A stretch of DNA of 64,000 nt from UBA11606 sp964504305 (GTDB lineage Bacteria; Actinomycetota; Acidimicrobiia; Acidimicrobiales; Aldehydirespiratoraceae). This document shows, piece after piece, positions 8,184-16,204 of this stretch (its first letter is position 1; the number at the start of each line of letters is the position of its first letter). The position numbers and the translations under genes are program-made. Under the pieces are notes generated by a model, which ran no database searches, had not been told where the DNA came from, and saw only the letters and a program-made list of their open reading frames with translations. The stretch spans positions 217,973-281,972 of the forward strand of contig CAZDEB010000003.1 in NCBI GenBank assembly GCA_964504305.1, read 5' to 3'.

Positions 8184-8798
8184 ATGACCGACGACAACAA
8201 GCCGCGCCAACGACAGGTCGGAGTATTCGAGGACCGGATCCTCACGGTCCCGAACCTCATTTCGCTGGCCCGTCTCGCTTGCATTCCATGGTTTCTCTGG
8301 TTGTTGTTCTCCGCCGAGAATCGTTGGGCGGCCGCATGGCTTTGGGGGTTCGTCGGCGCCACCGACTGGGTCGACGGATGGTGGGCCCGCAAGTTCAACG
8401 TGGTGAGCGAATTCGGCAAGCTGATCGATCCTGTAACCGACCGGGCAGTGCTCATCACCGGGATTCTCGCAGTCGGTGTCGATGGTTCGGTGCCGTGGTG
8501 GCTGGTTGTGGTCACCCTCCTTCGCGAGGTGTTGGTTGCGTTGGCGGGGATTGGGCTGGGTGCATTGGGTGCTCGCCGAATAGACGTCACCTGGTGGGGG
8601 AAGTGCGCCACGTTTGGTCTCTATTTCGCGTTTCCGTTCCTGCTGGCCGGCGCCAGCACCAATGTGAGCGCCGACTGGTTCCGGGTCGCCGGCTGGCTCG
8701 TCGCGGTGCCGTCGCTGATCTACAGCTACTTGTCGGCGGCCCAGTACATCCCGCTGGCGCGTATCGCACTCCGCGAAGGACGTCTCGATAAGAGCTAG
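8184..8798 (+). CDS. pgsA: CDP-alcohol phosphatidyltransferase (PgsA-like)
   Basis: Integral membrane enzyme transferring a phosphatidyl group from CDP-diacylglycerol to an alcohol; the phosphatidylglycerophosphate synthase type is most likely. The family motif is intact: DWVDGWWARKFNVVSEFG followed by KLIDPVTDR, i.e. DG-x2-AR-x8-G-x3-D-x3-D. Six hydrophobic segments, ~204 residues. ATG 8184 is preferred over TTG 8181 because a TAGGCT hexamer lies 7 bases before it. It ends just before the promoter of the sugar nucleotidyltransferase. Confidence 0.88.
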   Translation: MTDDNKPRQRQVGVFEDRILTVPNLISLARLACIPWFLWLLFSAENRWAAAWLWGFVGATDWVDGWWARKFNVVSEFGKLIDPVTDRAVLITGILAVGVDGSVPWWLVVVTLLREVLVALAGIGLGALGARRIDVTWWGKCATFGLYFAFPFLLAGASTNVSADWFRVAGWLVAVPSLIYSYLSAAQYIPLARIALREGRLDKS

Positions 8799-8801
8799 GT
8801 T
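8796..8801 (+). promoter_or_regulatory. -10 element before the nucleotidyltransferase/mutase fusion
   Basis: TAGGTT overlaps the stop codon of the upstream gene. It is 8 bases before ATG 8810 but only 2 bases before ATG 8804, so it selects the second ATG as the leaderless start. Confidence 0.5.
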
Positions 8802-8809
8802 CGATGGAC

Positions 8810-11326
8810 ATGAAGGCTGTGATCATGGCGGGCGGCGAGGGAACTCGTCTCCGGCCCCTCACCTCAAACGTGCCCAAGCCGATGATGCCCTTGGCCAACC
8901 GGCCGATGATGGAGCACATTGTCGACCTCTTGAAGCGTCACGGGTTCGACGAGATCGTCGTGACTGTTGCGTTTATGGCAAACCAAATCCGTGACTGGTT
9001 CGGGGATGGGTCGGACTTCGGCGTAAGCATGGTGTACGCCACCGAAGAAACTCCGCTGGGCACCGCTGGTTCGGTGCGAAACGCGATGTCCGAACTAACC
9101 GAGCCGTTTCTGGTGATTTCGGGCGATGTCCTAACCGACATCGACCTGACCCAGATCGTCGAGTTTCACGAAGCGAACAACGCAACGGCCACGATCGGGC
9201 TTATCCGGGTTGACGATCCTCTCGAATTCGGGATCGTGATCACCCGCGAAGACGGCTCGATCGAACGGTTTCTCGAAAAGCCCGGCTGGGGTCAGGTGTT
9301 TTCCGACACCATCAACACCGGCATTTTTGTACTCGAGCCGGAGATATTCGACTACATCGAACCCGACCGTCCCGTCGACTTTTCCAGCGAGGTGTTCCCG
9401 GCGCTTTTGGCCGACAACAAACGCCTGTTTGGCGCAGTTGGCGAAGGCTATTGGGAAGACGTCGGAACGCTCGAGAGCTATCTCAACGCCCACACCGACA
9501 TCCTTGATGGTCGGGTGAGTGCTCGCATCGATGGTTTCGATCGGGGCAACTCGATGTACATCGGAGAGAACGTTTCGATCGATCCGAGCGCGGTGATCAC
9601 CGGGCCAGGGGTCATCGGCGACAACTGTCGAATCGAGGCGGGCGCCAACATCGGGCCGTATTCGGTTCTGGGCGCCAACGTCAGGGTCCGTTCGGAGGTG
9701 AACACCGAACGGGTGGTCGTGGCCGACAATGCTTATCTTGCCGAGGCGGTCGGGCTGCGAGGCGCGTCCATTGGCCGAGGCTGCGACCTTCGCAAAGGGG
9801 TCAAGGTCGACGAGGGTGCGGTGATCGGCGACGAGTGTTTCATCGGCGAAGAAGCTCAGGTGAGTGCCGGGGTAAAGATCTATCCGTTCAAGACCATCGA
9901 GGCTGGGGCGATCGTCAACTCGTCGATAGTTTGGGAGTCTCGAGGGGCTCGTAGTCTTTTTGGTCGGGTCGGCGTCAAGGGTTTGGCCAATGTCGACATA
10001 ACCCCCGAGCTTGTCACCCGACTGGCGCTGGCCTACGGCACGACCCTCAAGCCTGGCGACGTCGTAATCACCAGTCGAGATTCGAGTCGCTCGGCGCGCA
10101 TGCTCAAGCGGGCCGTACACGCCGGGCTCAACGCGGCCGGAATCTCGGTCCAAGATCTAGAAGTCGCCCCGTTGCCGGTTACTCGCTTCATAACCCGTCG
10201 TCCCGCGGTGGCGGGGGCGGTGGCTTTGCGTCTCGACGAATCCGACCCGCAATCGGTGATCATCGGGTTCATGGATTCCCACGGCGCCGACATGTCCGAG
10301 GACGCCCATCGCAAAATCGAGCGAGTGTTCAACCGCGAGGATTATCGCCGAGTAGTGCCAACCGAGATCGGCGACATCGACTATGCGCCTCGTGCCCTTG
10401 AGCATTACGCCACGGCCATCGAATCCATGGTCGACCTCGTCCAGATTCGTAAGGCGCGCATCAAGCTGGTAGCCGACTACGGCTACGGAGCGGTGTCGTT
10501 CATCATGCCGAATTTGTTGGCCAAGTTGGGCGCCGAGGTCTTGGCCATCAACCCTTACGCCTCTACTTCAGGAGCCGCAGGCTTTGATCGGTTGGCCCAT
10601 GCCAACGATGTCGCGAGCCACGTCGCGGCCGCCGGCGCGGCTCTGGGCGTGGTGTTCACCCCCGGAGGCGAACAGATCACCGTCGTGGACGACAAGGCTC
10701 GGGTATTGAGCGACGATCAACTATTGCTGGCCCTGATTTCGTTGCAAGGCGAGTCGCTTGATGGCGCCCGCGTCGCGCTCCCGATCTCGGCGACCCAGCA
10801 TGCTGCGGCGTTGGCCGAACAGCGCGGAGGATCGGTAGTCCTCACCCAAACAGCACCAGCATCGATCATGGCCGCGGCGTCTGACCCGTTCGTGAGGCTC
10901 GCCGCCGACCCTTCTGGCCGTTACAGCATGCCGGCGTTCATGCCGACCTTCGACGCCACCGCAACGTTCGTGAGCCTGCTCGATTCTTTGGCATCGAGCG
11001 ACGTTGCACTCTCAGAAGTCGTCGACTCGTTGCCGTCGGTTCATATGCATGTCGAGGTGGTCGTGACCCCATGGGAGCAAAAGGGCATGGTGATGCGGAC
11101 ATTGGTCGAACGCTCCCACGATCATCAGGTCGATCTGGTCGACGGGGTGCGAATCCATCACGGCGATGGCTGGGCGTTGATCCTGCCCGATCCCGAGGAG
11201 CCTCTCACCCGTGTTATCGCCGAGGGCGCCGACGATGCCTCGGCGCTTCGACTGGCATCGGAGTACGTGCGCCGGATCGAACAGTTGGTCCGAGTTGACC
11301 ACCATGGTCGCGCTCCAACCTTGTAG
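8810..11326 (+). CDS. Mannose-1-phosphate guanylyltransferase-like / phosphohexomutase-like fusion
   Basis: About 838 residues in three parts. Residues 1-235 are a sugar-1-phosphate nucleotidyltransferase with the pyrophosphorylase signature MAGGEGTRLRPLT, the metal-binding SGDVLTDID, and FLEKP. Residues ~245-370 are left-handed beta-helix hexapeptide repeats (IGDNCRIEAGANIGPYSVLG and similar). From ~380 on is a phosphohexomutase-like region. Its serine loop is present in altered form (TSRDSSRSARM), but the metal loop, normally D-x-D-x-D-R, reads TPGGEQITVVD with no aspartate triad, so mutase activity is doubtful. Probably makes a GDP- or UDP-sugar for cell-envelope glycans. Start ATG 8810 gives the family N-terminus MKAVIMAGG and fits the -10 spacing; ATG 8804 adds two residues. 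Confidence 0.85.
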   Translation: MKAVIMAGGEGTRLRPLTSNVPKPMMPLANRPMMEHIVDLLKRHGFDEIVVTVAFMANQIRDWFGDGSDFGVSMVYATEETPLGTAGSVRNAMSELTEPFLVISGDVLTDIDLTQIVEFHEANNATATIGLIRVDDPLEFGIVITREDGSIERFLEKPGWGQVFSDTINTGIFVLEPEIFDYIEPDRPVDFSSEVFPALLADNKRLFGAVGEGYWEDVGTLESYLNAHTDILDGRVSARIDGFDRGNSMYIGENVSIDPSAVITGPGVIGDNCRIEAGANIGPYSVLGANVRVRSEVNTERVVVADNAYLAEAVGLRGASIGRGCDLRKGVKVDEGAVIGDECFIGEEAQVSAGVKIYPFKTIEAGAIVNSSIVWESRGARSLFGRVGVKGLANVDITPELVTRLALAYGTTLKPGDVVITSRDSSRSARMLKRAVHAGLNAAGISVQDLEVAPLPVTRFITRRPAVAGAVALRLDESDPQSVIIGFMDSHGADMSEDAHRKIERVFNREDYRRVVPTEIGDIDYAPRALEHYATAIESMVDLVQIRKARIKLVADYGYGAVSFIMPNLLAKLGAEVLAINPYASTSGAAGFDRLAHANDVASHVAAAGAALGVVFTPGGEQITVVDDKARVLSDDQLLLALISLQGESLDGARVALPISATQHAAALAEQRGGSVVLTQTAPASIMAAASDPFVRLAADPSGRYSMPAFMPTFDATATFVSLLDSLASSDVALSEVVDSLPSVHMHVEVVVTPWEQKGMVMRTLVERSHDHQVDLVDGVRIHHGDGWALILPDPEEPLTRVIAEGADDASALRLASEYVRRIEQLVRVDHHGRAPTL

Positions 11327-11332
11327 ATCGGT

Positions 11333-11338
11333 TAGGTT
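11333..11338 (+). promoter_or_regulatory. -10 element, leaderless start of gcvH
   Basis: TAGGTT, 6 bases before ATG 11345, with no Shine-Dalgarno in between. Confidence 0.6.
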
Positions 11339-11344
11339 CAGGGA

Positions 11345-11725
11345 ATGAACACTCCCGAAGAACTCCGCTACTCATCTGACCACGAATGGGTTCGCGTCGA
11401 AGGCCAGACTGCCACTATCGGCATAACCGATTATGCCCAAGATGCCTTGGGCGACGTCGTGTATGTCGACCTGCCAGAGGTTGGTACCGAGCTAGCCGCG
11501 GGCGACTCCTTCGGCGAGGTCGAATCGACAAAATCGGTTTCCGAGCTGTACTCACCGGTCGCCGGCACCGTGGCCGCCGTCAACAACGATCTCGCTGATG
11601 CCCCCGAGAAGCTCAACTCCGACCCGTACGGCGATGGTTGGATTTGTCGGGTGACGATGTCGAGCGGCGACGATGTCGAGCAGCTCCTTGATGCCGCGGC
11701 CTATACCGCACTTATCGACGGGTAG
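11345..11725 (+). CDS. gcvH: Glycine cleavage system H protein
   Basis: Lipoyl carrier of the glycine cleavage system, shuttling the aminomethyl group from GcvP to GcvT. 126 residues. The N-terminal YSSDHEWVRVEGQTATIGIT and the lipoylation site FGEVESTKSVSELYSPVAGT (Lys in STKS) are intact. Starts leaderlessly at ATG 11345. It heads a cluster (FHA, MerR, hpt, DUF151, MerR) whose order matches M. tuberculosis gcvH-garA-Rv1828-Rv1829-Rv1830 apart from hpt. gcvT lies 3.4 kb downstream and gcvP 17 kb away. Confidence 0.96.
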   Translation: MNTPEELRYSSDHEWVRVEGQTATIGITDYAQDALGDVVYVDLPEVGTELAAGDSFGEVESTKSVSELYSPVAGTVAAVNNDLADAPEKLNSDPYGDGWICRVTMSSGDDVEQLLDAAAYTALIDG

Positions 11726-11729
11726 GGGC

Positions 11730-12200
11730 ATGGACGATCTGTCGTGCCCGTCTTGTGGCCACCTGAACGCTGCGGAAGCCAACTTCTGCTCGTCGTGTGG
11801 GGCACTGACGCGGCGCGATGATGTCACCACCGAATCGGCCGCAATCGTGGTCGAAGGATCCGAGTTGGGCGAGATCGACCGCTCGGCTTTCGGCCCTCAC
11901 GACGGGCTTTTTGTTGTGATACAAGGGGCCAAGACCGGTGCCCGTTACGCCCTGGACGCCGATCTCGTCTCGGTCGGACGTCATCCCCGTAGCGACATCT
12001 TTCTTGACGACATCACGGTGTCACGTCGCCACGCCGAAGTTCGTCGTGACGGAGCGCGGTATTCGGTTCGCGATGCCGGATCGCTCAATGGCACCTATGT
12101 AAACCGTTCACGGACCGAAGAGTGCGAGTTGGCCGACGGAGACGAGTTGCAGATCGGCAAATTCAAGCTCGTCTTTGCCTATGGCACCGGCAGTGTCTGA
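11730..12200 (+). CDS. Zinc-ribbon + FHA domain protein (GarA/OdhI position)
   Basis: 156 residues. N-terminus is a zinc ribbon (CPSCGH...FCSSCG). Residues ~60-150 are a forkhead-associated domain: VSVGRHPRSDIFLDDITVSR, RRHAEV, and GSLNGTYVN, with the phosphothreonine-binding Arg/Ser/Asn in place. By position it corresponds to GarA, which inhibits 2-oxoglutarate-using enzymes depending on phosphorylation of an N-terminal threonine motif. Here that region is replaced by the ribbon and a DDVTTES stretch, so the same control is only a guess. ATG 11730 is 4 bases after the gcvH stop. Confidence 0.87.
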   Translation: MDDLSCPSCGHLNAAEANFCSSCGALTRRDDVTTESAAIVVEGSELGEIDRSAFGPHDGLFVVIQGAKTGARYALDADLVSVGRHPRSDIFLDDITVSRRHAEVRRDGARYSVRDAGSLNGTYVNRSRTEECELADGDELQIGKFKLVFAYGTGSV

Positions 12201-12201
12201 G

Positions 12202-13074
12202 ATGCCCGACGCGCCGCACCATTCCATTGGCGAAGTTCTTTCGTTGCTCAAGGAAGAACATGCCGATATCACGATTGCCAAAATCAGGTTCCTGGAGAGC
12301 CAGGGGCTGATCGAACCCGAACGAACGCCGTCGGGTTACCGTAAATTTTACGACACTGATATCGAGAGGCTGCGTTGGATCCTGTCGCAGCAGCGCGACA
12401 ACTTCTTGCCGCTAAAGGTCATAAAGAGACGGCTTGGCGAAGCCGGATTCGACCCCGCGTCCGAAGCAGTTCCACGGGACCCAGATCCGGTGCCCGAGCC
12501 CAGCTTGTTCAGCCACCGAGACGAGCAGCCGGACCCGGCGGTGCAAAGCACGCACGATCCCTCGTCTGCTTCGGCCAAAGAGGCTCCCGGCGAGAAGACC
12601 GAGGCCTTGGTCGATTTACGCGAGACCGACGTCTCGGCCCCAACGGCATCACCACCGCCCTCGCCCCCGTCATCGTCGCCCCCACCCATCGTCGGGTCGG
12701 TGAGTCTCACGCTCAGCGAGTTGGCCGAGGCGGCCGGTGTCGACATCGGGTTTCTTGGAGAGCTCGAAAAACTCGGCTTGATCGAGGCCATGGCCACTGG
12801 CACCGGCAAGGTGTTCGACCACGAGGCCCTCTTGGTCGCCAAAGCCTCGGAACGGTTCCGGCGGGTGGGCCTCGAGGCGCGCCATCTTCGGATGTTCAAA
12901 GTCGCGGCCGACCGAGAGACCGGCGTTCTGGATCAGCTCGTCGGACACAAAATTCGTCGCGGCGGGGCCACCCAACAAGAGGGCTTCGTAGAGCTCTCCG
13001 AGTTGGTCGATCTTGGTCAACAAATCCGTTTGTCGATTCTTCGCCGCAATCTTGGTGCTCCTCTCGATGGCTGA
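12202..13074 (+). CDS. MerR-family regulator, FtsR/Rv1828-like
   Basis: 290 residues. N-terminal winged helix of the MerR type: SIGEVLSLLKEEHADIT, IRFLESQGLIEPERTPSGYR and FYDTDIERLRWILSQQ. A low-complexity Pro/Ser/Asp linker (~residues 90-165) follows. The second domain (SLTLSELAEAAGVDIGFLGE, then LEARHLRMFKVAADRETGVL) looks like a second MerR-type helix module, as in FtsR/Rv1828, a regulator of cell-division genes in corynebacteria. Start at ATG 12202 just after the FHA stop; ATG 12181 would overlap it by 20 bases. It overlaps hpt by 8 bases. Confidence 0.85.
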   Translation: MPDAPHHSIGEVLSLLKEEHADITIAKIRFLESQGLIEPERTPSGYRKFYDTDIERLRWILSQQRDNFLPLKVIKRRLGEAGFDPASEAVPRDPDPVPEPSLFSHRDEQPDPAVQSTHDPSSASAKEAPGEKTEALVDLRETDVSAPTASPPPSPPSSSPPPIVGSVSLTLSELAEAAGVDIGFLGELEKLGLIEAMATGTGKVFDHEALLVAKASERFRRVGLEARHLRMFKVAADRETGVLDQLVGHKIRRGGATQQEGFVELSELVDLGQQIRLSILRRNLGAPLDG

Positions 13075-13627
13075 CGGATTAGAGGTTCTGGTCGACTCCG
13101 ATGAGATCAACGAGATCATCGAGCGGTTGGCCGCCGAGCTCAGCGAGCAATACGAAGATGGCGTGGTGCTGGTGGCCGTGTTGCGCGGCAGCGTGCCGTT
13201 TCTGGCCGACTTGGTGAGGGCAATGACGATTCGGTCGGCGGTCGATTTTGTGGCCATTACCCCGTATACACCAGGTACCGGTAGGGTGCGGTTGCTGATG
13301 GATGTGTCCACCGACCTGCGCGACCGTGATGTTGTAATCATCGAAGACATCGTCGACACCGGTCTCACTGCCGGTTTTCTGATCGGAGAGTTGGGTCGTC
13401 GCGAACCGAAGTCGTTGTCGATTTGCACTCTGGTTGACCGCCCGGCGGGTCGAGTTGTGCCCGTCGAGTTGCGTCATGTGGGCGTGGTAATTCCTGATCG
13501 TTTTGTGATTGGTTATGGCCTCGATTACGAGGGGCGGTACCGGAACCTCCGAGTCTTGGCGGCTGCCGACCTCGATATTTTGCACCGCGACCCCGACGCC
13601 TACGTAGAGGAGCTCTACGGGGCGTAG
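13067..13627 (+). CDS. hpt: Hypoxanthine phosphoribosyltransferase
   Basis: Purine salvage: hypoxanthine/guanine + PRPP to IMP/GMP. 186 residues. The PRPP loop is VVIIEDIVDTGLT, the early hairpin LVAVLRGSVPFLADLVRA is the family's, and the substrate part VPDRFVIGYGLDYEGRYRNL is present (seen as IPDRFVIGYG here). ATG 13067 lies inside the end of the MerR gene, giving the family N-terminus; upstream starts at 13013 would be overlong. It is inserted in the gcvH-FHA-MerR-DUF151-MerR cluster, where mycobacteria lack it. Confidence 0.94.
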   Translation: MADGLEVLVDSDEINEIIERLAAELSEQYEDGVVLVAVLRGSVPFLADLVRAMTIRSAVDFVAITPYTPGTGRVRLLMDVSTDLRDRDVVIIEDIVDTGLTAGFLIGELGRREPKSLSICTLVDRPAGRVVPVELRHVGVVIPDRFVIGYGLDYEGRYRNLRVLAAADLDILHRDPDAYVEELYGA

Positions 13628-13630
13628 GGT
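13625..13630 (+). promoter_or_regulatory. -10 element, leaderless start of DUF151 gene
   Basis: TAGGGT directly abuts ATG 13631 and is 6 bases before ATG 13637. The 6-base spacing selects 13637. Confidence 0.55.
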
Positions 13631-13636
13631 ATGGCC

Positions 13637-14128
13637 ATGCAGGAGATGGACCTTCTCAGCGTCCGGGTCGAAATGCCCGCCAACGCGCCAGTGGTGTTGC
13701 TTCGCGAACGGGCCGGAGCCGGACGGACCGTGCCGATCTTTATCGGCGCGACCGAAGCAACCGCAATTGCATTGGCTCTCGACGGGGTTGCGACTCCTCG
13801 CCCAATGACTCACGATCTGATCCGAGACCTGCTGGAGGAACTGGCGGTGGATATTGATCGAGTCGTTGTCACCGAGTTGCACGACAAAACATTCTTTGCC
13901 GAACTACACCTGGTACAAGGCGGCACATCCAAGGTTGTGGCGAGCCGCCCCTCAGACGCCATCGCCCTTGCGGTGCGCACCGGTACTCCCATATTCGCCA
14001 GCGACTCGGTGATCGACGAAGTCGGATTCTCCGACGGGGACGAGCCCGCCGGCGATGCTCCCGAAGAAGTCGTGGAAGAGTTTTTGGAGTTCCTCGACAC
14101 GATCTCGCCCGAGGACTTCGAAGACTAA
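13637..14128 (+). CDS. DUF151 bifunctional-nuclease-fold protein (Rv1829-like)
   Basis: 163 residues. The DUF151 fold is visible in VVLLRERAGAGRTVPIFIG, EATAIALALDGV, PRPMTHDLIRDLLEEL and SRPSDAIALAVRTGTPIF. An acidic C-terminal tail follows. Plant members have DNase/RNase activity; the bacterial function is unsettled. In this neighbourhood its linkage to gcvH, FHA and MerR genes is conserved across actinobacteria. ATG 13637 is chosen from promoter spacing; ATG 13631 adds two residues. Confidence 0.92.
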   Translation: MQEMDLLSVRVEMPANAPVVLLRERAGAGRTVPIFIGATEATAIALALDGVATPRPMTHDLIRDLLEELAVDIDRVVVTELHDKTFFAELHLVQGGTSKVVASRPSDAIALAVRTGTPIFASDSVIDEVGFSDGDEPAGDAPEEVVEEFLEFLDTISPEDFED

Positions 14129-14297
14129 GGTCGCGCGTTCGGTGAGCGAAGTTGGTCGATATTCGCGCGCTCCGCGCGCAGCTTCGCGCGATGGTCGTTG
14201 ACCCCTCGCGCGTGACCCCCTAGAGTTCCAACATCACAGCGGCGTAATTTCGTCGTTGTGGTTGTAGCGACTAGATTGATGATCAAGGGAGCAGTTC
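14129..14297 (+). other. Intergenic region with GC hairpins and a promoter for the second merR
   Basis: 169 bases without a gene. 14173-14190 contains GCGCGC-TCC-GCGCGC and further CGCGCG copies that could form strong hairpins, but no T-tract, so termination is uncertain. A TAGATT -10 candidate at 14272-14277 and an AAGGGAG Shine-Dalgarno at about 14284-14291 serve the following merR gene; unlike most genes here it is leadered. No good -35 is visible. Confidence 0.4.
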
Positions 14298-14765
14298 ATG
14301 GCAGAGCAAGGGTTCAGCGGGAAACGCACCGCCGAGATCGTCGACATCACTTACCGCCAGCTCGATTACTGGGCCCGCACCGACTTGGTGCGTCCGACGC
14401 TCACCGAGGCCACCGGTAGTGGCTCACGGCGCCAATACAGCTACCGCGACCTCCTCGAACTCAAGGTCATCAAAAGCCTTCTCGATTCTGGCATTCGGCT
14501 CGAACAGGTACGCAAGGTTTTTGCCTACATGCGAAACTCTCTCGGCGAGGATGTCGCTTCAGCCAATCTGGTGATCGACGGGTCGAGCTCCGTACTCGTT
14601 AACACCGGCGAAGAACTAATCGATCTTTTGCAGAATGGCCAGGGCGTGCTCAACGTCTTGCCGTTGGCCAGTGTGAAGGAGCAAGTCGATGCCCGGATCG
14701 TGTCGCTGTACCCAGACATCGCCGCCCAAGTGATCGCGCCTATGAGGGCTGTGGGGAACGGCTGA
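14298..14765 (+). CDS. MerR-family transcriptional regulator (Rv1830-like)
   Basis: 155 residues. N-terminal MerR winged helix: SGKRTAEIVDITYRQLDYWA, RTDLVRPT, then SRRQYSYRDLLELKVIKSLL. The C-terminal part (LVIDGSSSVLVNTGEELIDL onward) is a small ligand/dimer domain found in the Rv1830 type. It closes the conserved gcvH-to-merR cluster. ATG 14298 has a proper AAGGGAG ribosome site. The next gene starts 3 bases after its stop. Confidence 0.92.
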   Translation: MAEQGFSGKRTAEIVDITYRQLDYWARTDLVRPTLTEATGSGSRRQYSYRDLLELKVIKSLLDSGIRLEQVRKVFAYMRNSLGEDVASANLVIDGSSSVLVNTGEELIDLLQNGQGVLNVLPLASVKEQVDARIVSLYPDIAAQVIAPMRAVGNG

Positions 14766-14768
14766 GCG

Positions 14769-15092
14769 ATGAGCAAATTTGCTCATCCATCCGAGGCCAA
14801 CGTGGCTAACTTGCTTGATGGTTACGGCATCCGGTGGGAGTACGAACCCACCACTTTCGTGCTCGAAAATGACGAGTCAGGCAACACCACCGAAGGCTTT
14901 ACTCCCGACTTTTACCTGCCCGATTTCGATGCCTATGTTGAGTTGACCACCATGCGTCAACCACTCGTCACCCGCAAGAACCGCAAGGTTCGTAAACTTG
15001 CCGAGTCTCACCCCGACGTCCGCGTGAAGCTGCTTTATCGCCGCGACATCGTTCGTCTTGACGAAAAGTACCGAATCGCCGATGCCGCCTGA
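14769..15092 (+). CDS. Small PD-(D/E)XK-like protein with altered catalytic motif
   Basis: 107 residues. The centre reads GFTPDFYLPDFDAYVELTT, which resembles the PD...ExK strand-hairpin of restriction-endonuclease-fold proteins, with an earlier acidic residue in IRWEYEPTTF. The usual Lys of ExK is replaced (VELTT), although RKNRKVRK follows. It may therefore be a non-catalytic relative or a nuclease using another lysine. Lies between merR and gcvT; its last 11 bases overlap gcvT. Confidence 0.75.
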   Translation: MSKFAHPSEANVANLLDGYGIRWEYEPTTFVLENDESGNTTEGFTPDFYLPDFDAYVELTTMRQPLVTRKNRKVRKLAESHPDVRVKLLYRRDIVRLDEKYRIADAA

Positions 15093-16155
15093 CGACCGCC
15101 GTTCGCCTCTGCACGAGGCTCATGTTGCCCTGGACGCCAAACTTGTCCCGTTCGGCGGCTGGGAGATGCCGCTCAATTACCCGAACGGTACTTTGGCCGA
15201 GCATCTTGCTTGTCGCCGCGGAGCAGTCATGTTCGATGTGTCGCATCTCGGGACCGTGCGCGTCAGCGGTGACGGCGCGCTTGATGCTCTCCAATGGGCT
15301 TTCACCAACGATCTCGGCCGTATCGAGCCGGGCCGCGCCCAATACACCCACCTGCTCGACCCTCACGATGCGTCGGTGCTCGACGACATCATCGTGTGGT
15401 GGGTGAGTAACGACCGGTTCGATGTGATGCCCAACGCCTCCAACACGAGTCGGGTAGCAAAGGCGTTGACCGACGGTCCGACCAGTCCCGAAATGGTCGA
15501 CGTAACCGCCAGCCGAGCGGTCATTGCCGTTCAGGGGCCCGACGCCCGCGAGCGTCTCGCCGCGGTTTCGCCCGAGGCTGCTGCCGTTGGGCGGTTCCGT
15601 GTCGCCGAAGTATCGATCGGCGACGTCGAAGTAGTCGTGGCCGGCACGGGGTATACCGGCGAAGACGGTGTCGAGATCGCCGTTGGCGTTGATCACGCCA
15701 AATCCTTGTGGGAGTCGTTGCTGGCCGCTGGTATCGAGCCAGCCGGACTCGGCGCCCGCGACACCCTCAGGCTCGAAGCGGGCTTACCGTTGCACGGCCA
15801 CGAACTCGGCCCTGGCATCACATCGCTTCAGGCCGGACTCGACTGGGTTGTGCGGTTCGACAAGGAAGAGTTCCGCGGCCGAGCACCTCTGCTGGCCGAG
15901 TCCGAGGCCGGGCCACGCCGGCTGCTCAAGGGCCTGATGGTCGAGGGTCGCCGTCCGCCCCGCGAAGGGCAAAACGTTTTGCGAGGTGGCGAGGTTATCG
16001 GCACAGTCTCGAGCGGCAATTTTTCTCCGGTGCTCGAGCACGGGGTCGCTCTTGCGTTCTTGGCCCCCGACGTTGTCGAAGGCGACGAACTCTCCATCGA
16101 TATGCGGGGCACGGCCGTGCCGGCACGCGTCAAGAAACCCCCGTTTCACAAGTAA
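15082..16155 (+). CDS. gcvT: Aminomethyltransferase (glycine cleavage T protein)
   Basis: Transfers the methylene group from the H protein's aminomethyl-lipoyl arm to tetrahydrofolate, releasing ammonia. 357 residues. Hallmarks: LVPFGGWEMPLNYPNG, HLACRRGAVMFDVSHLG, TGYTGEDGVEI, ARDTLRLEAGLPLHGHELGP, and the C-terminal GTVSSGNFSPVLEHGVALAF. ATG 15082 is inside the end of the preceding gene and gives the normal N-terminus; TTG 15058 is a longer alternative. Downstream is a 51-bp tandem repeat. Confidence 0.95.
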   Translation: MPPDDRRSPLHEAHVALDAKLVPFGGWEMPLNYPNGTLAEHLACRRGAVMFDVSHLGTVRVSGDGALDALQWAFTNDLGRIEPGRAQYTHLLDPHDASVLDDIIVWWVSNDRFDVMPNASNTSRVAKALTDGPTSPEMVDVTASRAVIAVQGPDARERLAAVSPEAAAVGRFRVAEVSIGDVEVVVAGTGYTGEDGVEIAVGVDHAKSLWESLLAAGIEPAGLGARDTLRLEAGLPLHGHELGPGITSLQAGLDWVVRFDKEEFRGRAPLLAESEAGPRRLLKGLMVEGRRPPREGQNVLRGGEVIGTVSSGNFSPVLEHGVALAFLAPDVVEGDELSIDMRGTAVPARVKKPPFHK

Positions 16156-16204
16156 GCCTGATTCGCCACTAAGCCCGATTCGTGACCAAGCCTGATTCGC
16201 CACT
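16154..16204. repeat. 17-bp tandem repeat, three copies, between convergent genes
   Basis: Three head-to-tail units without spacers: AAGCCTGATTCGCCACT, AAGCCCGATTCGTGACC, AAGCCTGATTCGCCACT. Units 1 and 3 are identical; unit 2 differs at four or five positions. The array begins inside the gcvT stop codon and runs into the stop of the convergent LLM gene, so it fills the gap exactly. Confidence 0.85.

Noticed and set aside
9131..10153. 340-codon minus-strand frame inside the nucleotidyltransferase gene
   Set aside because: Asp/Arg/Val-rich shadow produced by GC codon bias; no motif.
14173..14190. GC hairpins as a terminator after DUF151
   Set aside because: No T-tract; listed only as part of the intergenic region.
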